A model generated the notes under the pieces. That model was not told where the DNA came from, made no database searches, and saw only the letters and a program-made list of their open reading frames with translations. This document shows, in pieces, positions 10,517 to 22,200 of a stretch of DNA of 64,000 bases. Position 1 is the stretch's first letter; every line of letters begins with the position of its first letter. The stretch covers positions 1,272,501 through 1,336,500 of the forward strand of contig CM060703.1 in assembly GCA_030686995.1 (NCBI GenBank). The letters run 5' to 3'. The position numbers and the translations under genes were made by a program. The DNA comes from Artemisia argyi (Eukaryota; Streptophyta; Magnoliopsida; Asterales; Asteraceae).

Positions 10517-12463
10517 GATTCACCAGATAAACTCCAACAGAGATCTGTTAAGTGTATCTTCGTAGGATACCCAAAGGAAACAATGGGTTACTACTTTTAC
10601 TTTCCACCAGAGAATAAAGTCATTGTGGCTAGGTATGGAGATTTCTTTGAAAAGAATCTTATATCTCAAGAATTCAGTGGGAGATTTTATGATCTAGAAG
10701 ATGAAGATACATCACCTTCTGAAAACACTAGCACACTTCCTGTGGAACCTGAAAGTTTAGGTCCTCCACCTGAAGTGGAAGTGGTACCCATTCGCAGGTC
10801 TTCAAGAACTGTGAAAGCACCCGAACGTCTATGTCTTAACGTAGAGTGTGAGGAAACGATGCTAGGGGATCTTAATGAACCTACTAGTTATAAGGCTGCC
10901 ATTAATGGTCCTGAAAAGGAGAAATGGCAGACTGCTATGAATGGGGAAATGCAGTCCATGAAAGACAATGAAGTCTGGGAAGAAGTAGACTTACCTCCAA
11001 ATGCTAAGGTGGTTGGGAGTAAATGGCTCTACAAAATGAAAACAGACATGGATGGCATTGTACACATCTATAAGGCTCGTTTGGTAGCTAAAGGCTATAC
11101 TCAAACATTTGGTTTTGACTATGAGGAGACCTTTTCTCCTGTAGCTGACATTAGAGCTATTAGGATTCTCTTAGCCATAGCTGCCTACTATGACTATGAG
11201 ATATGGCAAATGGATGTCAAAACCGCCTTCTTGAATGGTCGCCTAGATGAAGACATCTATATGGCGCAGCCTGAGGGGTTTGTAAATCCAGAATTTCCAA
11301 ACCGTGTATGCAAACTTAAAAGATCCATTTATGGATTAAAGCAAGCATCACGTCAATGGAATAAGAGATTTGACGCAGAAATCAAAAGTTTTGGATTTAG
11401 TCAAAATCTTGATGAGCCATGTGTATACCAGAAAGCTAGTGGGAGTAATGTTACTTTCCTTATCCTATATGTCGATGACATATTAATATTAGGAAATCAT
11501 ATACCAAGTTTAAACGAAGTTAAAGCTTATCTTGGTAGATGTTTTTCTATGAAGGATTTAGGAGAAGCAACATTCATCCTTGGAATCAAGATCTACAGAG
11601 ATAGATCAAAGCGGTTGATTGGATTAAGTCAAAGTACTTACATTGATAAAGTATTAAAGAGATTTAATATGCAAAATTCCAAGAAAGGATATTTGCCAAT
11701 GCAAGTGGAACATGGCTTAAGTAGCAAACTATGTGCCTCAACACCTGAAGAGGTTGCAATCATGAAGAAGGTTCCGTATGCTTCAGCAGTAGGATCTATC
11801 ATGTATGCAGTTAGATGCACAAGACCTGATGTGGCGTTTGCACAAAATATGACCAGTCGTTATCAACAGAATCCAGGTGGAAAGCACTGGCACGCTGTTA
11901 AAAGCATTCTTAAGTATTTAAGGAATACTAAAGATATGTTCCTAGTGTATGGGGGAAATCCAGAAGCAGGACTTGATGTTACAGGTTACTGTGATGCGTC
12001 CTTTGAAACTGATAAAGATGATACAAAGTCTCAGACGGGTTATGTCTTTGTTATTAATGGAGGAGCAGTTGACTCAAAGAGCAAGAAGCAGACAACAATT
12101 GCGATGTCTGTTACAGAAGCTGAGTATATTGCTGCATCGGAAGCTGCGATGGAAGCTGTTTGGATAAGGAAATTCATTTCGGGGCTTGGTATTATGCCGT
12201 CAATTGAATTACCTATTAATATGTATTGTGACAACTCTGCCGCAGTAACATTCGCCAATGAACCTGGAGTTATGAAGGGCGCCAGACATTTTCCAAGAAG
12301 ATATCACTATGTTCGAGAACAAGTCGACATAGGTGAAATCAATCTACTCAAAATTCACACAGATAACAATCTAGCTGATCCATTTACGAAGGCTTTATCT
12401 AAGGAAAAGCTTACTCGACTTGCTGATGGCATTGGACTTCGTTTAGCTAGTAGTTTCATGTAA
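10517..12463 (+). pseudogene. Copia polyprotein, C-terminal half (end of integrase, RT, RNase H)
   Basis: Coding is open from the insertion joint (DSPDKLQQRS...) to the stop at 12461-12463. Visible motifs are the VGYPKETMGYY block, the RT core around WQMDVKTAFLNG, the active-site YVDD, and RNase H (SQTGYVFVINGG, TEAEYIAASEA, YCDNSAA). The joint corresponds to about residue 701 of the intact 1354-aa relative, between integrase and RT. No stop or frameshift occurs in this half, so the insertion that broke it is probably young. The first in-frame ATG is 10583, but it is internal to the protein. Classed as broken because the 5' half is separated by more than 10.5 kb. Confidence 0.9.
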
Positions 12464-13292
12464 ATCTATGGTTAGTATTTGGATAAAGGATTGTAAGCAA
12501 TAATTATTCGAATGAAATGAAGTATTGTGTTATGTTTATTTCTGTTCATAAATATTGTATCCTATATTTGCATGTTTAATCCATGAATAACTTAAGTTAT
12601 TCTAAATAGTCCGTTGTCAATTAATGATATGGGAGTATCATTGAACTAAGACAAATCTGAGATTTGGTATTATTTAAAATTATATTAATGCGTAGACATG
12701 CCAAATTCAGATGATATTCAATAATTGAAAAATTGAATATAGGACAAAATCCCAAATGCATGAGTGTACTTATGGATGTTGTCATTATAGTAAATCATGA
12801 ATATTTATCCTCAGACTTGAGATACCAGGTAACTACTGTGGATGTAGCTCATTTTTGTGAGATAATCTAACGCTATCCGTAACTAAAAGTTATAAGGATT
12901 ATTTTCAGAGGTGATGCGAAGTTCATAGGTTATGCTTGTAGTCAATACAGGATTTGGTTCCTTCAAATTTGTTTTGAAGTATAATACTGTTTGGCCGCTC
13001 GTAGGATTAACAAGATGTTTGCATGGCCATGCCCAAGGTCTATCTGGAATACGTTCAGAAGAATTGGTAATCTTGCTTAATCATAAATAACGAGAAACAC
13101 TAGTTAATTATGGAATGACTTTAATCCATATCCATATTAACATAGTATTAGAATCAAAAGAATAAGTATGATGATGAATCATCAAAGGTGGTTTTTCCAG
13201 GAAACCATACTCGAGATCGTTCTGGGGACATTGGCGTGTTATGCTAGACTAACCATTGTCATTGTTATATTAATTTATATCCGAGTGGGAGC
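12464..13292 (+). other. Copia 3' untranslated region with polypurine tract
   Basis: No gene is present. The stretch is the plus-strand counterpart of 18445-19251 and 28855-29650 in the two intact relatives (shared gtatttggataaagga block after the stop). It ends in the polypurine tract gagtgggagc at 13283-13292. Confidence 0.75.
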
Positions 13293-14000
13293 TGTTAGTT
13301 TTAACGGATAATAAATTAATATATCATGACCGGACTCGAACTCGAGACTTCGGGATTGCACACTTTACGTATGAGTTTCAATGAATTAATGATTATTGTT
13401 TTAGTGACGAATAATTATTAAATACACGAAATATAAACTTAACGGTAACTAACGACCGTTAGACGAAACATGAAGGACTAGAGTTGGAAAAGAGTGAAAG
13501 TTCGGTTCGGGTTGGGCTTTTGTAACCCATGGTCGGCCACCCCTATTCCCATAGGGTTTGGGATAGCTTTTGCTCCAAGCCTCTTGATTAGTATATAATG
13601 AGACCCCCTCTCATTCATTCTAATCATCCCTTGGTTCCATAGCAACCTAATCTTCTCTAATCTCTTTCTTTGTGTCTAATCGATCTTTGATTGATAGGAC
13701 CAATAGTTTAATCTTTTCGTGTACTACGAATCTAGCATTTCCATTGAAACGCTTATAGTACGTGCGTGTGAGAACGAAGTGTTAGCATACTTTTGCTAAC
13801 GGTGATCTTGCCTTGTGACTAGCCCTAGTCGATCCATATAAGCCCTCTCCTAGGGTTTATAAGTTCTTGTTCTTGCTTGAATCAAGAGGTACGTACCCAT
13901 TTATATTTCGGTTAATTTATTATTTGTATTTGATCTATTCCGCTGCGTACTCTTTGATGTTTATATGTTTATTGTTTTATATTATTCATATATTCCAACA
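13293..14000 (+). repeat. 3' LTR of the split copia, 708 bp
   Basis: Begins TGTTAGTTTT directly after the polypurine tract and ends ...CCAACA, the same end style as the other copia LTRs. A TATA box (tagtatataatgag) lies near 13590-13600. The downstream target duplication should be gaacc (14001-14005), with its partner outside the window. Confidence 0.8.
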
Positions 14001-15124
14001 GAACCGATACCCGCGGTTCCGAACCGAACCGAACCGAGAATCGCAATTTCCAATAAAGAAGAACCGAGAACCGGACCGCGGTTCTAAAATTCGGTTCGGT
14101 TCCGGTTCGGTTCTCGGTCCATTTGCTCACCCCTATTTTGGCCTACTTTAGGCCTAGTCACATTAATCCAACGACGGAAACTTGAACTTAATAAATGTAT
14201 TTCATTATTTCTATTAGTATGTGTTTAAATACAATCATGCATGATCATGTTTTTCAAATCTCTACTACAGACCTAACAATTTGTAGAGAATAGACATATA
14301 CCATATGTTAGAACAAATTAATATGTAATTGACAACTGCATAAATATATAATTATATATCGTTTGAAGTCGTCTTACCTCAAACTACGTACTTTCGAACA
14401 AGTTGTTTGGATTATAAATCAAACTCAAATCTAACTTAAAGGCATGATTATATATATTTACGAGATGAGTGAATATAAAGTATATATGTTAATTTCCTGT
14501 GACAGAACTATTTCTTTCGAACATACGAAAACTTTTAAATCTACGTATTTCTTTACCTTATTATTTTCATAATATAATTTGTTTTATGTGACAATACAAT
14601 TCTATAATGTGTGCATTTGAATAGGGCCGACCAAAACAGATCGAAAACCGAATCGAACCAAAAAACAAGACAAACCGGTCCGACCGAAACCGAACCGACC
14701 ATATTCAGTTCGGTTTTTGGTTCTATATTTTTAGGATTTTTGGTTTCGATTCGGATAATTCCGGTTTGGTTCGAACCAAAACTCAAAAAAACACACCTAA
14801 ATGAAGCAATGTAAGGAAAGTTGCTCAAAATATTAACATGCTCTGAACTTTGTTCATTTGATTTTCTGCATTTATAATGTAATGTGGCCAAACAGTTATG
14901 GCAAATATTGAAGTAGAATTATTAATTATTTATGCAAGACTATGTTGCCGAAATAAAGTTAGCCTATAATATAATTTCATTGTGCCCAATTAATCTGCAT
15001 TCTGCAAGCCATTTTAGATTTTACCTTTTCTGCATTTTTGTTTCTATAATTTGTGCAAGTGTACATCTTCTCAACTCACAAATATGTTTCTCCGCTATAA
15101 TCTGATGTTAAGCTTTAGCATACG
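14001..15124. other. Repeat-derived intergenic DNA
   Basis: No gene seen. 14001-14130 and 14630-14790 are rich in AACCGA/CGGTTC words, also present at about 56990-57310. 14160-14600 is similar to the upstream flank of the F-box gene (about 43240-43650) and to 57860-58240. 14820-15124 is similar to 36970-37300 and in part to 52655-52735. Confidence 0.65.
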
Positions 15125-15131
15125 GCAATCA

Positions 15132-16198
15132 CAGGGGCGGATCTACATTGAACCCAGGGTATGCACGTGCATACCCTGTCTAAAGTTTGAGTAGTGTAAT
15201 ATTTTTTGTTTTTTGTTGAGATGTAAGAAGAATATACACTGGAAATTTGTGAGTGCACACCCTTTAAAATGGATGAAAATTTTGAGTGCATACCCAATCT
15301 AACTTATTTTTAATGGAAAAAAGGAAGAATGTAAAAAATGCTTTCCTGGTAATTTTAAGCATGGCAACTGCAGTTTTGAGGAAGAAGAAGGAGGCAGGCG
15401 TGCACTCATTTAATTTTAGGTTAAATGTTTTATAATTTATATGGCCCAGTTACAATCTTCTGTTACTAACTTAGAGCCTACTCAGTTACTATTCCAAGAG
15501 CCCAACTAAAAAATACAACCTACGAATTGGGCTATTGTTACATTGGGCCCCTTTACTAAAATAGCTTAAATGTTTTTATTTTACAATTAAGAATTAGGAT
15601 TATTTATAAAACTAGTTATAATACCCGCGCACGCGCGAGTTTTTTTTAAAATTTTTTGAAATAATTATTTAAAATTTTTAATCTTATTGTTAATTGCATT
15701 TTATCTGTATTTTTTGTATTTATCTTCTACTTGTGTTGTGGATAAATATAAAATAAACAATCTTTTTTTTTAAATATCTTACCTAATAAGAAAATAATTT
15801 TTTTAAAAAAAATAAAATTATTACTAAATCAGGTATGAATTGATTTTTTTGAAATGCAAAATTCCAAATAGAGGTTTTGTTTTATTATATAAAAGATATT
15901 CTTATGTTTACATTGTTTTTGGTAGTCCACATTTATTTTGTCATATGTGTGCCTGTGTGGTACATTGGCATGTTAATCTACTTTCAGCTATATTATGTGT
16001 CGTTGCATTATAAATCCATATGATAAATGTTGATTATATATACTTGCTATGAGCATAAACCCGAAAAAACCCGACTTGGACCAACCAAACCTGAGAAAAA
16101 CCCGACCCGAATAAACAAAACCCTGAAAAACCGAATTTGTTTTTTAACTACTTAAAATTGTGCATACCCTATTCTGAATTCTTGGATCCGCCACTGGC
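15132..16198. mobile_element. hAT-like non-autonomous DNA element, 1067 bp
   Basis: Ends are inverted repeats (CAGGGGCGGATCTA at the left; the right end reads TGGATCCGCCACTGG). It is flanked by gcaatca on both sides (15125-15131 and 16199-16205). The duplicated copy of this locus near 37290-37305 has one gcaatca and no insert, a natural empty site. A perfect 24-bp palindrome lies at 15155-15178. The start CAGGGG and the 7-8 bp duplication fit hAT elements, but no transposase remains. A GC-rich word typical of plant repeats (acccgcgcacgcgcg) lies near 15622. Confidence 0.72.
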
Positions 16199-16463
16199 GC
16201 AATCAGGACTAAAACCCAAGTACAATAGTTCAAAAAGTCAATCACACGTTAATAATGTTATTTAGTATACATAAAAAGGCGGAAATCTTAATCAAATTAT
16301 ATGGAAAAAGAGTCGATTGGGGATGGTTTTACTGTTACAGGTCAAAACGGATATTTTTTATCTATAAATGAAGCGGGTTAAAAATTTGCCTGGCATGTTT
16401 TTAAAAGCTTACAACTTCCCGAATGGTTTTATTAAATGTAGGGAAAAATATATTAAAAGGTAA

Positions 16464-16620
16464 TATACTTGCCACGTATTCATCTTCTGGGTATCAAACT
16501 TTTTTTTTTCAGAATTTAATCCTTTAACTTGTAAATTTTTCATCTTTTGGGTAATCTGTCACTTGCTCGACCGGTAGCAAGTTTCACCACTACCCAGAAG
16601 ATGAATACGTGGCAAGTATA
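16464..16620. mobile_element. Inverted-repeat MITE-like element
   Basis: Arms 16464-16493 and 16591-16620 are perfect 30-bp reverse complements, containing a CACGTA core and a catcttctggg block, around about 97 bp of AT-rich spacer. Similarity to the duplicated locus (37530) stops just before it, so it may be part of a larger insertion. The family is not identified. Confidence 0.6.
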
Positions 16621-16722
16621 ATACTTTTTTTTTATAATTTGCCCTACCCATCACTCCGACGACCACCGCCGCTCCGGCCACCTCAACCCACCACCCACCT
16701 TCTCCTTCCTCATCACACAAAC

Positions 16723-16766
<44 letters not shown>

Positions 16767-17655
16767 CCACCATTATTCGCCGCTGTTATTTCTTCTGGAA
16801 ACCACCACCACCATCACAGCAGCCGCCGTTATTTCTACATGAAACCACCACCACTAACATATAAACATTCCAATGGTCCAAACCACCAGTATTAAGCAGA
16901 TTTAACAAACCCTAACTTTAGCCCCAATTATAACAAGCAACAATAGAATGACCAAATGAATCAAATCGATTATCAATAACTCAAGCATATTTCGTCAAAC
17001 AATCAATTTCACACAAATTAATTATTATACTTAAACAAACGCATATTAATAGTTTTATACCTTAGACGCGAAGCTGTTGCTATTGGACCGATGACCGATT
17101 TAACCGATTCGAAACTGAGCTGCTGCAATTGGACCGATTTAAAATGAAAAACTGCATCAATTTGTACAAATTAACAAAAGTGAGAAAGTGAAAATGATAA
17201 AGTGATTTTGTATAAAAAAGTGAACGACTTTAAAATTCGAGCAGAAAATAGTGAAAAAAAAAAAAAAAAAAAAAAAAAAACGGGACGATTTTTGTAAAGT
17301 CTGGCGCAACACAGGGGCCATTTATGTAAAAAAACTGAAAAGAAAATAGTGATGGGGGTATTTTAGTCATTTGATGTTGGTCAGGGACCAAAAATGCAAC
17401 GAAAATTTGAAAATGGGGACATCTGGTGCACTTTCAAAAAGTTGGGGACCAAATCTGCAATTTGGCCAAACCACAGGGACCAAAAATGCAATTAACTCTT
17501 TAAGTTATGTGTTGAGAGATATCAGGTACGTACTGCTTTGCTTTCCCTTTTTAGTATCTAATAATGTTGTCGTTCTGCTTCCTACATTGTATACTTGTTA
17601 TTCGATTGCCTATGTGCGATTGCCACGTGTACGGATTACTTTTGCTATTACTATA
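16621..17655. other. Gene-free stretch with long A tracts and MITE remnants
   Basis: No credible gene. It has a 38-nt A run (16726-16763) and a 27-nt A run (17254-17280). 17380-17490 carries the 'ggaccaaaaatgcaa / tttggccaaaccacaggg' words of the fold-back element seen at 38405-38702. 17590-17655 is similar to 51000-51060, including a gccacgtgtac G-box word. Confidence 0.6.
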
Positions 17656-18444
17656 TGTTAGAATTATTATATCATGACTATCATATAAATAAACCAATAA
17701 CATCAAAGTGAGCATAAGCGGAAGCAATTATAATAGATCGAATAACATGTAATTAATTAATCTTTAATTTAAATAGTAAACATACCGTAGTGATTCTAGC
17801 CCGAACAAGAATCAATGCAATCTTCCGGAACCAATGAACCCTAATTAGGGTTTATAAGGATTATATGAATTACCCCTTACCTTTTTGTAATTCAATCCAA
17901 GAATCAAACAATAGTGTGTTTGATTCACGTTCTTGTACACACGTACTAATTCAAGGAAAATATTATGCAAGTAAATTCCACAAAACAATTTTGGAGACAA
18001 GAAATTCGAAACCCTTAGGGGTGTTCGGATTTAATTCGACCAAGGGAGAAGAAAAGGAGAGAAAACCCAATTTGTGTGTGTACAAGTTATGAGAAAACTC
18101 TTAACCTTGGGTTTGCTTATATACTAGAGATTACTTGGAGCTCAAGACACAAAGGAGGTGTGATCCTCCTTGGGCCGATCGGTTCTACATCCCACAAGGG
18201 ATTCCGGAACCTTCTTTTGTTTCCAAGTATTGTCTAGCAATTAGTTTCCTAATCTTCGTTTAATAATTAATTAGTCATTAATCAATAATACTAATTATTA
18301 TTTAATTGTTTTGTATTTAATAATTAATTATAACATTTTATAAATAATTATTACATTTCCTCTTCATACGTATTGTGTGCAATCCCGTGATCTCAAGTTC
18401 GATCCTAACACACGACTATTATTATTTTGTCTATAAAACCAACA
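17656..18444 (-). repeat. 3' LTR (element sense), 789 bp
   Basis: TG...CA boundaries, matched at offset 7352 by 25008-25796. A TATATAAG box lies on the minus strand near 18117-18124. The polypurine tract abuts its inner edge. Confidence 0.95.
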
Positions 18445-18454
18445 GCTCCCACTT
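18445..18454 (-). other. Polypurine tract
   Basis: The minus strand reads AAGTGGGAGC directly before the LTR start TGTTGG. Same motif as in the other two copia elements of this window. Confidence 0.8.
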
Positions 18455-19251
18455 AGACATATCATAATAGTGTGATCACATCGATTAGCGTCTTGCAACA
18501 CGTCGATGCCTCTAGTACAACTTGAGTAAGGCTCCTGGAAAACCTTTTAATGATTTCTCATTATTATTATCCCTTTGTTTCTAATACTACGTTAATAAGG
18601 ATATGGATCTAGGTCATTCCTTTAATTAACCATTCTGTTTCTCGTTCTTTGAAATTGACAAGATTACCAAATCTTTTGAACCTTTCATAAAAGACCTTGG
18701 GCGTGGCCACGCAAACACCTTGACAACCCTACGAGGGGCCCAGCAGTATTAAACTTCAAAATTAATTTGAAGAAACAAATTCTTTATTGACTACAAGCAA
18801 AACACACAAACTTTGTAACACTTCCGAAAACAACCCTTATTACTAACATTTACGTATAGCGTTAAGTTGTTTCACAAAAATGTACTACATTCATGACCGT
18901 TATCTTGCATCTCAAGTCTAAGGATAACTTCTTATGATTTACTTAATGACAAGATCCATAAAGTAACATCATATAGTTGGGATAAGTCCTATATTCAGTA
19001 TCATCGAATATCATCTGAAATGACATGACTACGCATCAATATACTTAAGTATATTATATCAACTTCATACTTGTCTTAATTTAATAATATTCCCATATTA
19101 TTAACTGACAACGGACAATTTAGAATAACTTTTATTCATGGATTTAAACATGCAAAAATAGGACAACAATAATTAACAAATAGAAATAAACATACCAACA
19201 TACTTTATTTCATTAAAATAATAATTGTTTACAATATCCTTTATCCAAATA
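18455..19251 (-). other. 3' untranslated internal region of the copia element
   Basis: No gene is present. The stretch is colinear with 28865-29650 of the second complete element and, on the other strand, with 12464-13282. Confidence 0.7.
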
Positions 19252-22200
19252 CTAATCACAGTTATGCATGAAACTACTAGCTAATTTAAGCCCAATTCCA
19301 TTGGCTAATTCATTAAGCTTCTCTTTCGCCAAAGCCTTAGTGAACGGATCAGCTAAGTTATCATCTGTGTGAACCTTCAACAGATTTATTTCACCTTCGT
19401 CAACCTTTTCACGAACAAAGTGATACTTCCGTAGAAAATGTCTGGTGCCTCTCATGACTCCAGGTTCATTGGCAAATATGATTGCAGCAGAATTGTCACA
19501 ATACATATTAATAGGTAATTCAATTGAAGGCATAACACCAAGCCCAGAAACGAATTTCCTAATCCAAACAGCCTCCATAGCAGCTTCCGAAGCAGCAATG
19601 TATTCAGCTTCTGTTGCAGACATCGCAATTGTACTCTGCTTCTTGCTCCTCCAATCTACAGCTCCTCCATTGATAACAAAGACATAACCCGTCTGAGACT
19701 TCGAATCATCTTTATTACTTTGAAAGGATGCATCACAGAAACCTGTAACACAAAGTTCTGTAGATGGATTTCCACCATATACCAAAAACATATCTTTTGT
19801 ATTCCTCAAATACTTAAGAATATGTTTAACAGCAATCCAATGTTTTTCACCTGGATTCTGTTGAAATTGACTGGTAATATTTTGAGCAAACGCCACATCT
19901 GGCCTTGTGCACTTAACCGCATACATAATAGATCCTACAGCCGAAGCATAAGGAACTTTACTCATGCGAGTCACCTCATCAGGTGTTGAAGCACAATACT
20001 CATTACATAAGCCATGTTTTACTTCCATCGGCAAATATCCCTTCTTGGAATTTTGCATATTGAATCTTTTCAATATTTTGTCAATGTAAGCACTTTGACT
20101 TAATCCAATTAACCGCCTTGATCTATCTCTATAGATTTTGATTCCCAGAATATATGCAGCTTCTCCTAAATCTTTCATAGAAAAGCACTTTCCAAGATAT
20201 GCCTTAACAGCTTGCAAACTTGGAATGTCTTTTCCCATGATCAATATGTCATCAACATATAGAATTAGGAAAGTTACATTATCTCTCCCACTAGCTTTGT
20301 GATACACACATGGCTCATCAAGATTTTGAGTGAATCCAAACTTTTTAATTTCAGCATCAAACCTCTTGTTCCATTGTCTTGATGCTTGCTTTAATCCATA
20401 AATGGATCTCTTAAGCTTGCAAACACGCTTTGGAAATTTTGGATTTTCAAACCCTTCTGGTTGTTCCATATAGATGTCTTCATCTAGATAACCATTTAAG
20501 AAAGCGGTTTTTACATCCATTTGCCAAATCTCATAGTCATAGTACGCTGCTATAGCTATGAGTATTCTTATAGCTCTTATGTCTGCTACAGGAGAAAACG
20601 TCTCCTCATAATCTATTCCAAAAGTTTGAGTAAAACCTTTAGCAACCAGACGAGCCTTATAAATGTGTGCATATCCATTCATGTCAGTCTTGATTTTGTA
20701 AAGCCACTTACTCCCAACTACCTTGGCACCAGGAGGTAAGTCAACTTCTTCCCAGACTTCATTGTCATGCATGGATTGTATTTCCCCATCCATAGCAGCT
20801 TTCCATTTAGCCTTTTGAGGACTTTTAATGGCAGCTCTATAACTAGTAGGTTCATCAAGATCCCCTAGTGTATGCTGATCGACCTCTACATTAAGACATA
20901 GACGGTCAGGAGCTTTCACAGATCTCGAAGATCTGCGAATGGGAATTACTTCAACTTCCGGTGGAGGACCCAGACTTTCCGGTTCTATAGGAAGTGTGCT
21001 AGTGTTTTCTGAAGGCAATGCATTATTTAGATCATCTTCTAGATCATATACCCTCCCACTGATTTCTTGAACCACAAATTCACTTTCAAGAAAATCACCA
21101 TATCTTGCAACAAACACTTTGTTCTCAGGTGGGTAGTAAAAGTAGTAACCCATAGTTTCCTTAGGGTATCCTACAAAAATGCATTTTACAGATCTTTGTT
21201 GGAGTTTATCTTGTGAGTCACGTTTAACATACGCCTCACAACCCCAGACCTTTAAATAAGACAAGTTCGGAGCTTTTCCAGTCCATATCTCATATGGTGT
21301 CTTATCAACCTTCTTGGTGGGAACCATATTCAAAATACGAACAGCTGATTCAAGAGCATAATCCCAAAAAGACAAAGGAAGGTTAGTAAGATTATACATT
21401 GATCGAACCATGTCCAACAATGTACGATTCCTTCTCTCAGATACACCATTTTGTTGTGGAGTATATGGAGATGTGAGATTCTGGACAATTCCATTCTCAG
21501 TTAAGAAATCTTTAAAATCTTGACTAAGGTATTCACCACCTCGATCAGAACGAAGAGCTTTAATCTTCTTTCCCAATTGCAATTCTACTTCTGCTTTGAA
21601 AACTTTAAATGTTTCAAACACCTCATGTTTATGCTTAAGTAAATAAACATAACCATAACGGCTGAAATCATCCGTAAAAGTTAAGAAGTAGACAGCACCT
21701 CTCCTTGACACATGTCTAAGTGGTCCACACACATCCGTGTGTATTAAACCAAGTAGATCCGAAGCTCTTTCCATATTATTATGAAAAGGTTTCTTCGTCA
21801 TCTTCCCAGAAATACAAGATTCGCATTTATCAAATGACTCATCATTGATATTATTCAAAAGCCCTTCACGTTGCAGCTTTTGCATGCGAGTCTTGCCTAT
21901 ATGGGCAAGTCTACAGTGCCAAAGGTAAGACGAATTCAAGTCATACTTCATTCTCTTACTTATGCTGTACATCGAATTATTATTATTGTTGGAAGTCACA
22001 CAATTATTCATATCAATTTCAAACACATCATTCACAGCAACAGCATTAAAATAAAATACACCATTTAAAGAAACAGAAATTTTATTGCCATTAATAGTAT
22101 GAGAAAAACCAAGATCCAACAAACATGAAAAGGAAACAACACCTCTAATTATAGAAGGTGCATAATGACAATTGTTTAAACAAAGTACTAAACCCGAAGG

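Larger units (their letters stand above)
10515..14000 (+). mobile_element. Ty1/copia retrotransposon, 3' part only (split by the LARD-like element)
   Basis: The RT-RNase H half of a copia polyprotein, an untranslated tail of about 830 bp, a polypurine tract (13283-13292, gagtgggagc type) and a 3' LTR (13293-14000) are present. The gag-integrase half must lie left of position 1, beyond the inserted LTR element. The open frame and strong similarity to the two complete copia elements in this window place it in the same family. Confidence 0.88.

Noticed and set aside
17865..18092. 75-aa ORF, repeated at 25217-25444
   Set aside because: Located in both copia LTRs; no domain, and one residue differs only because of an LTR mutation.
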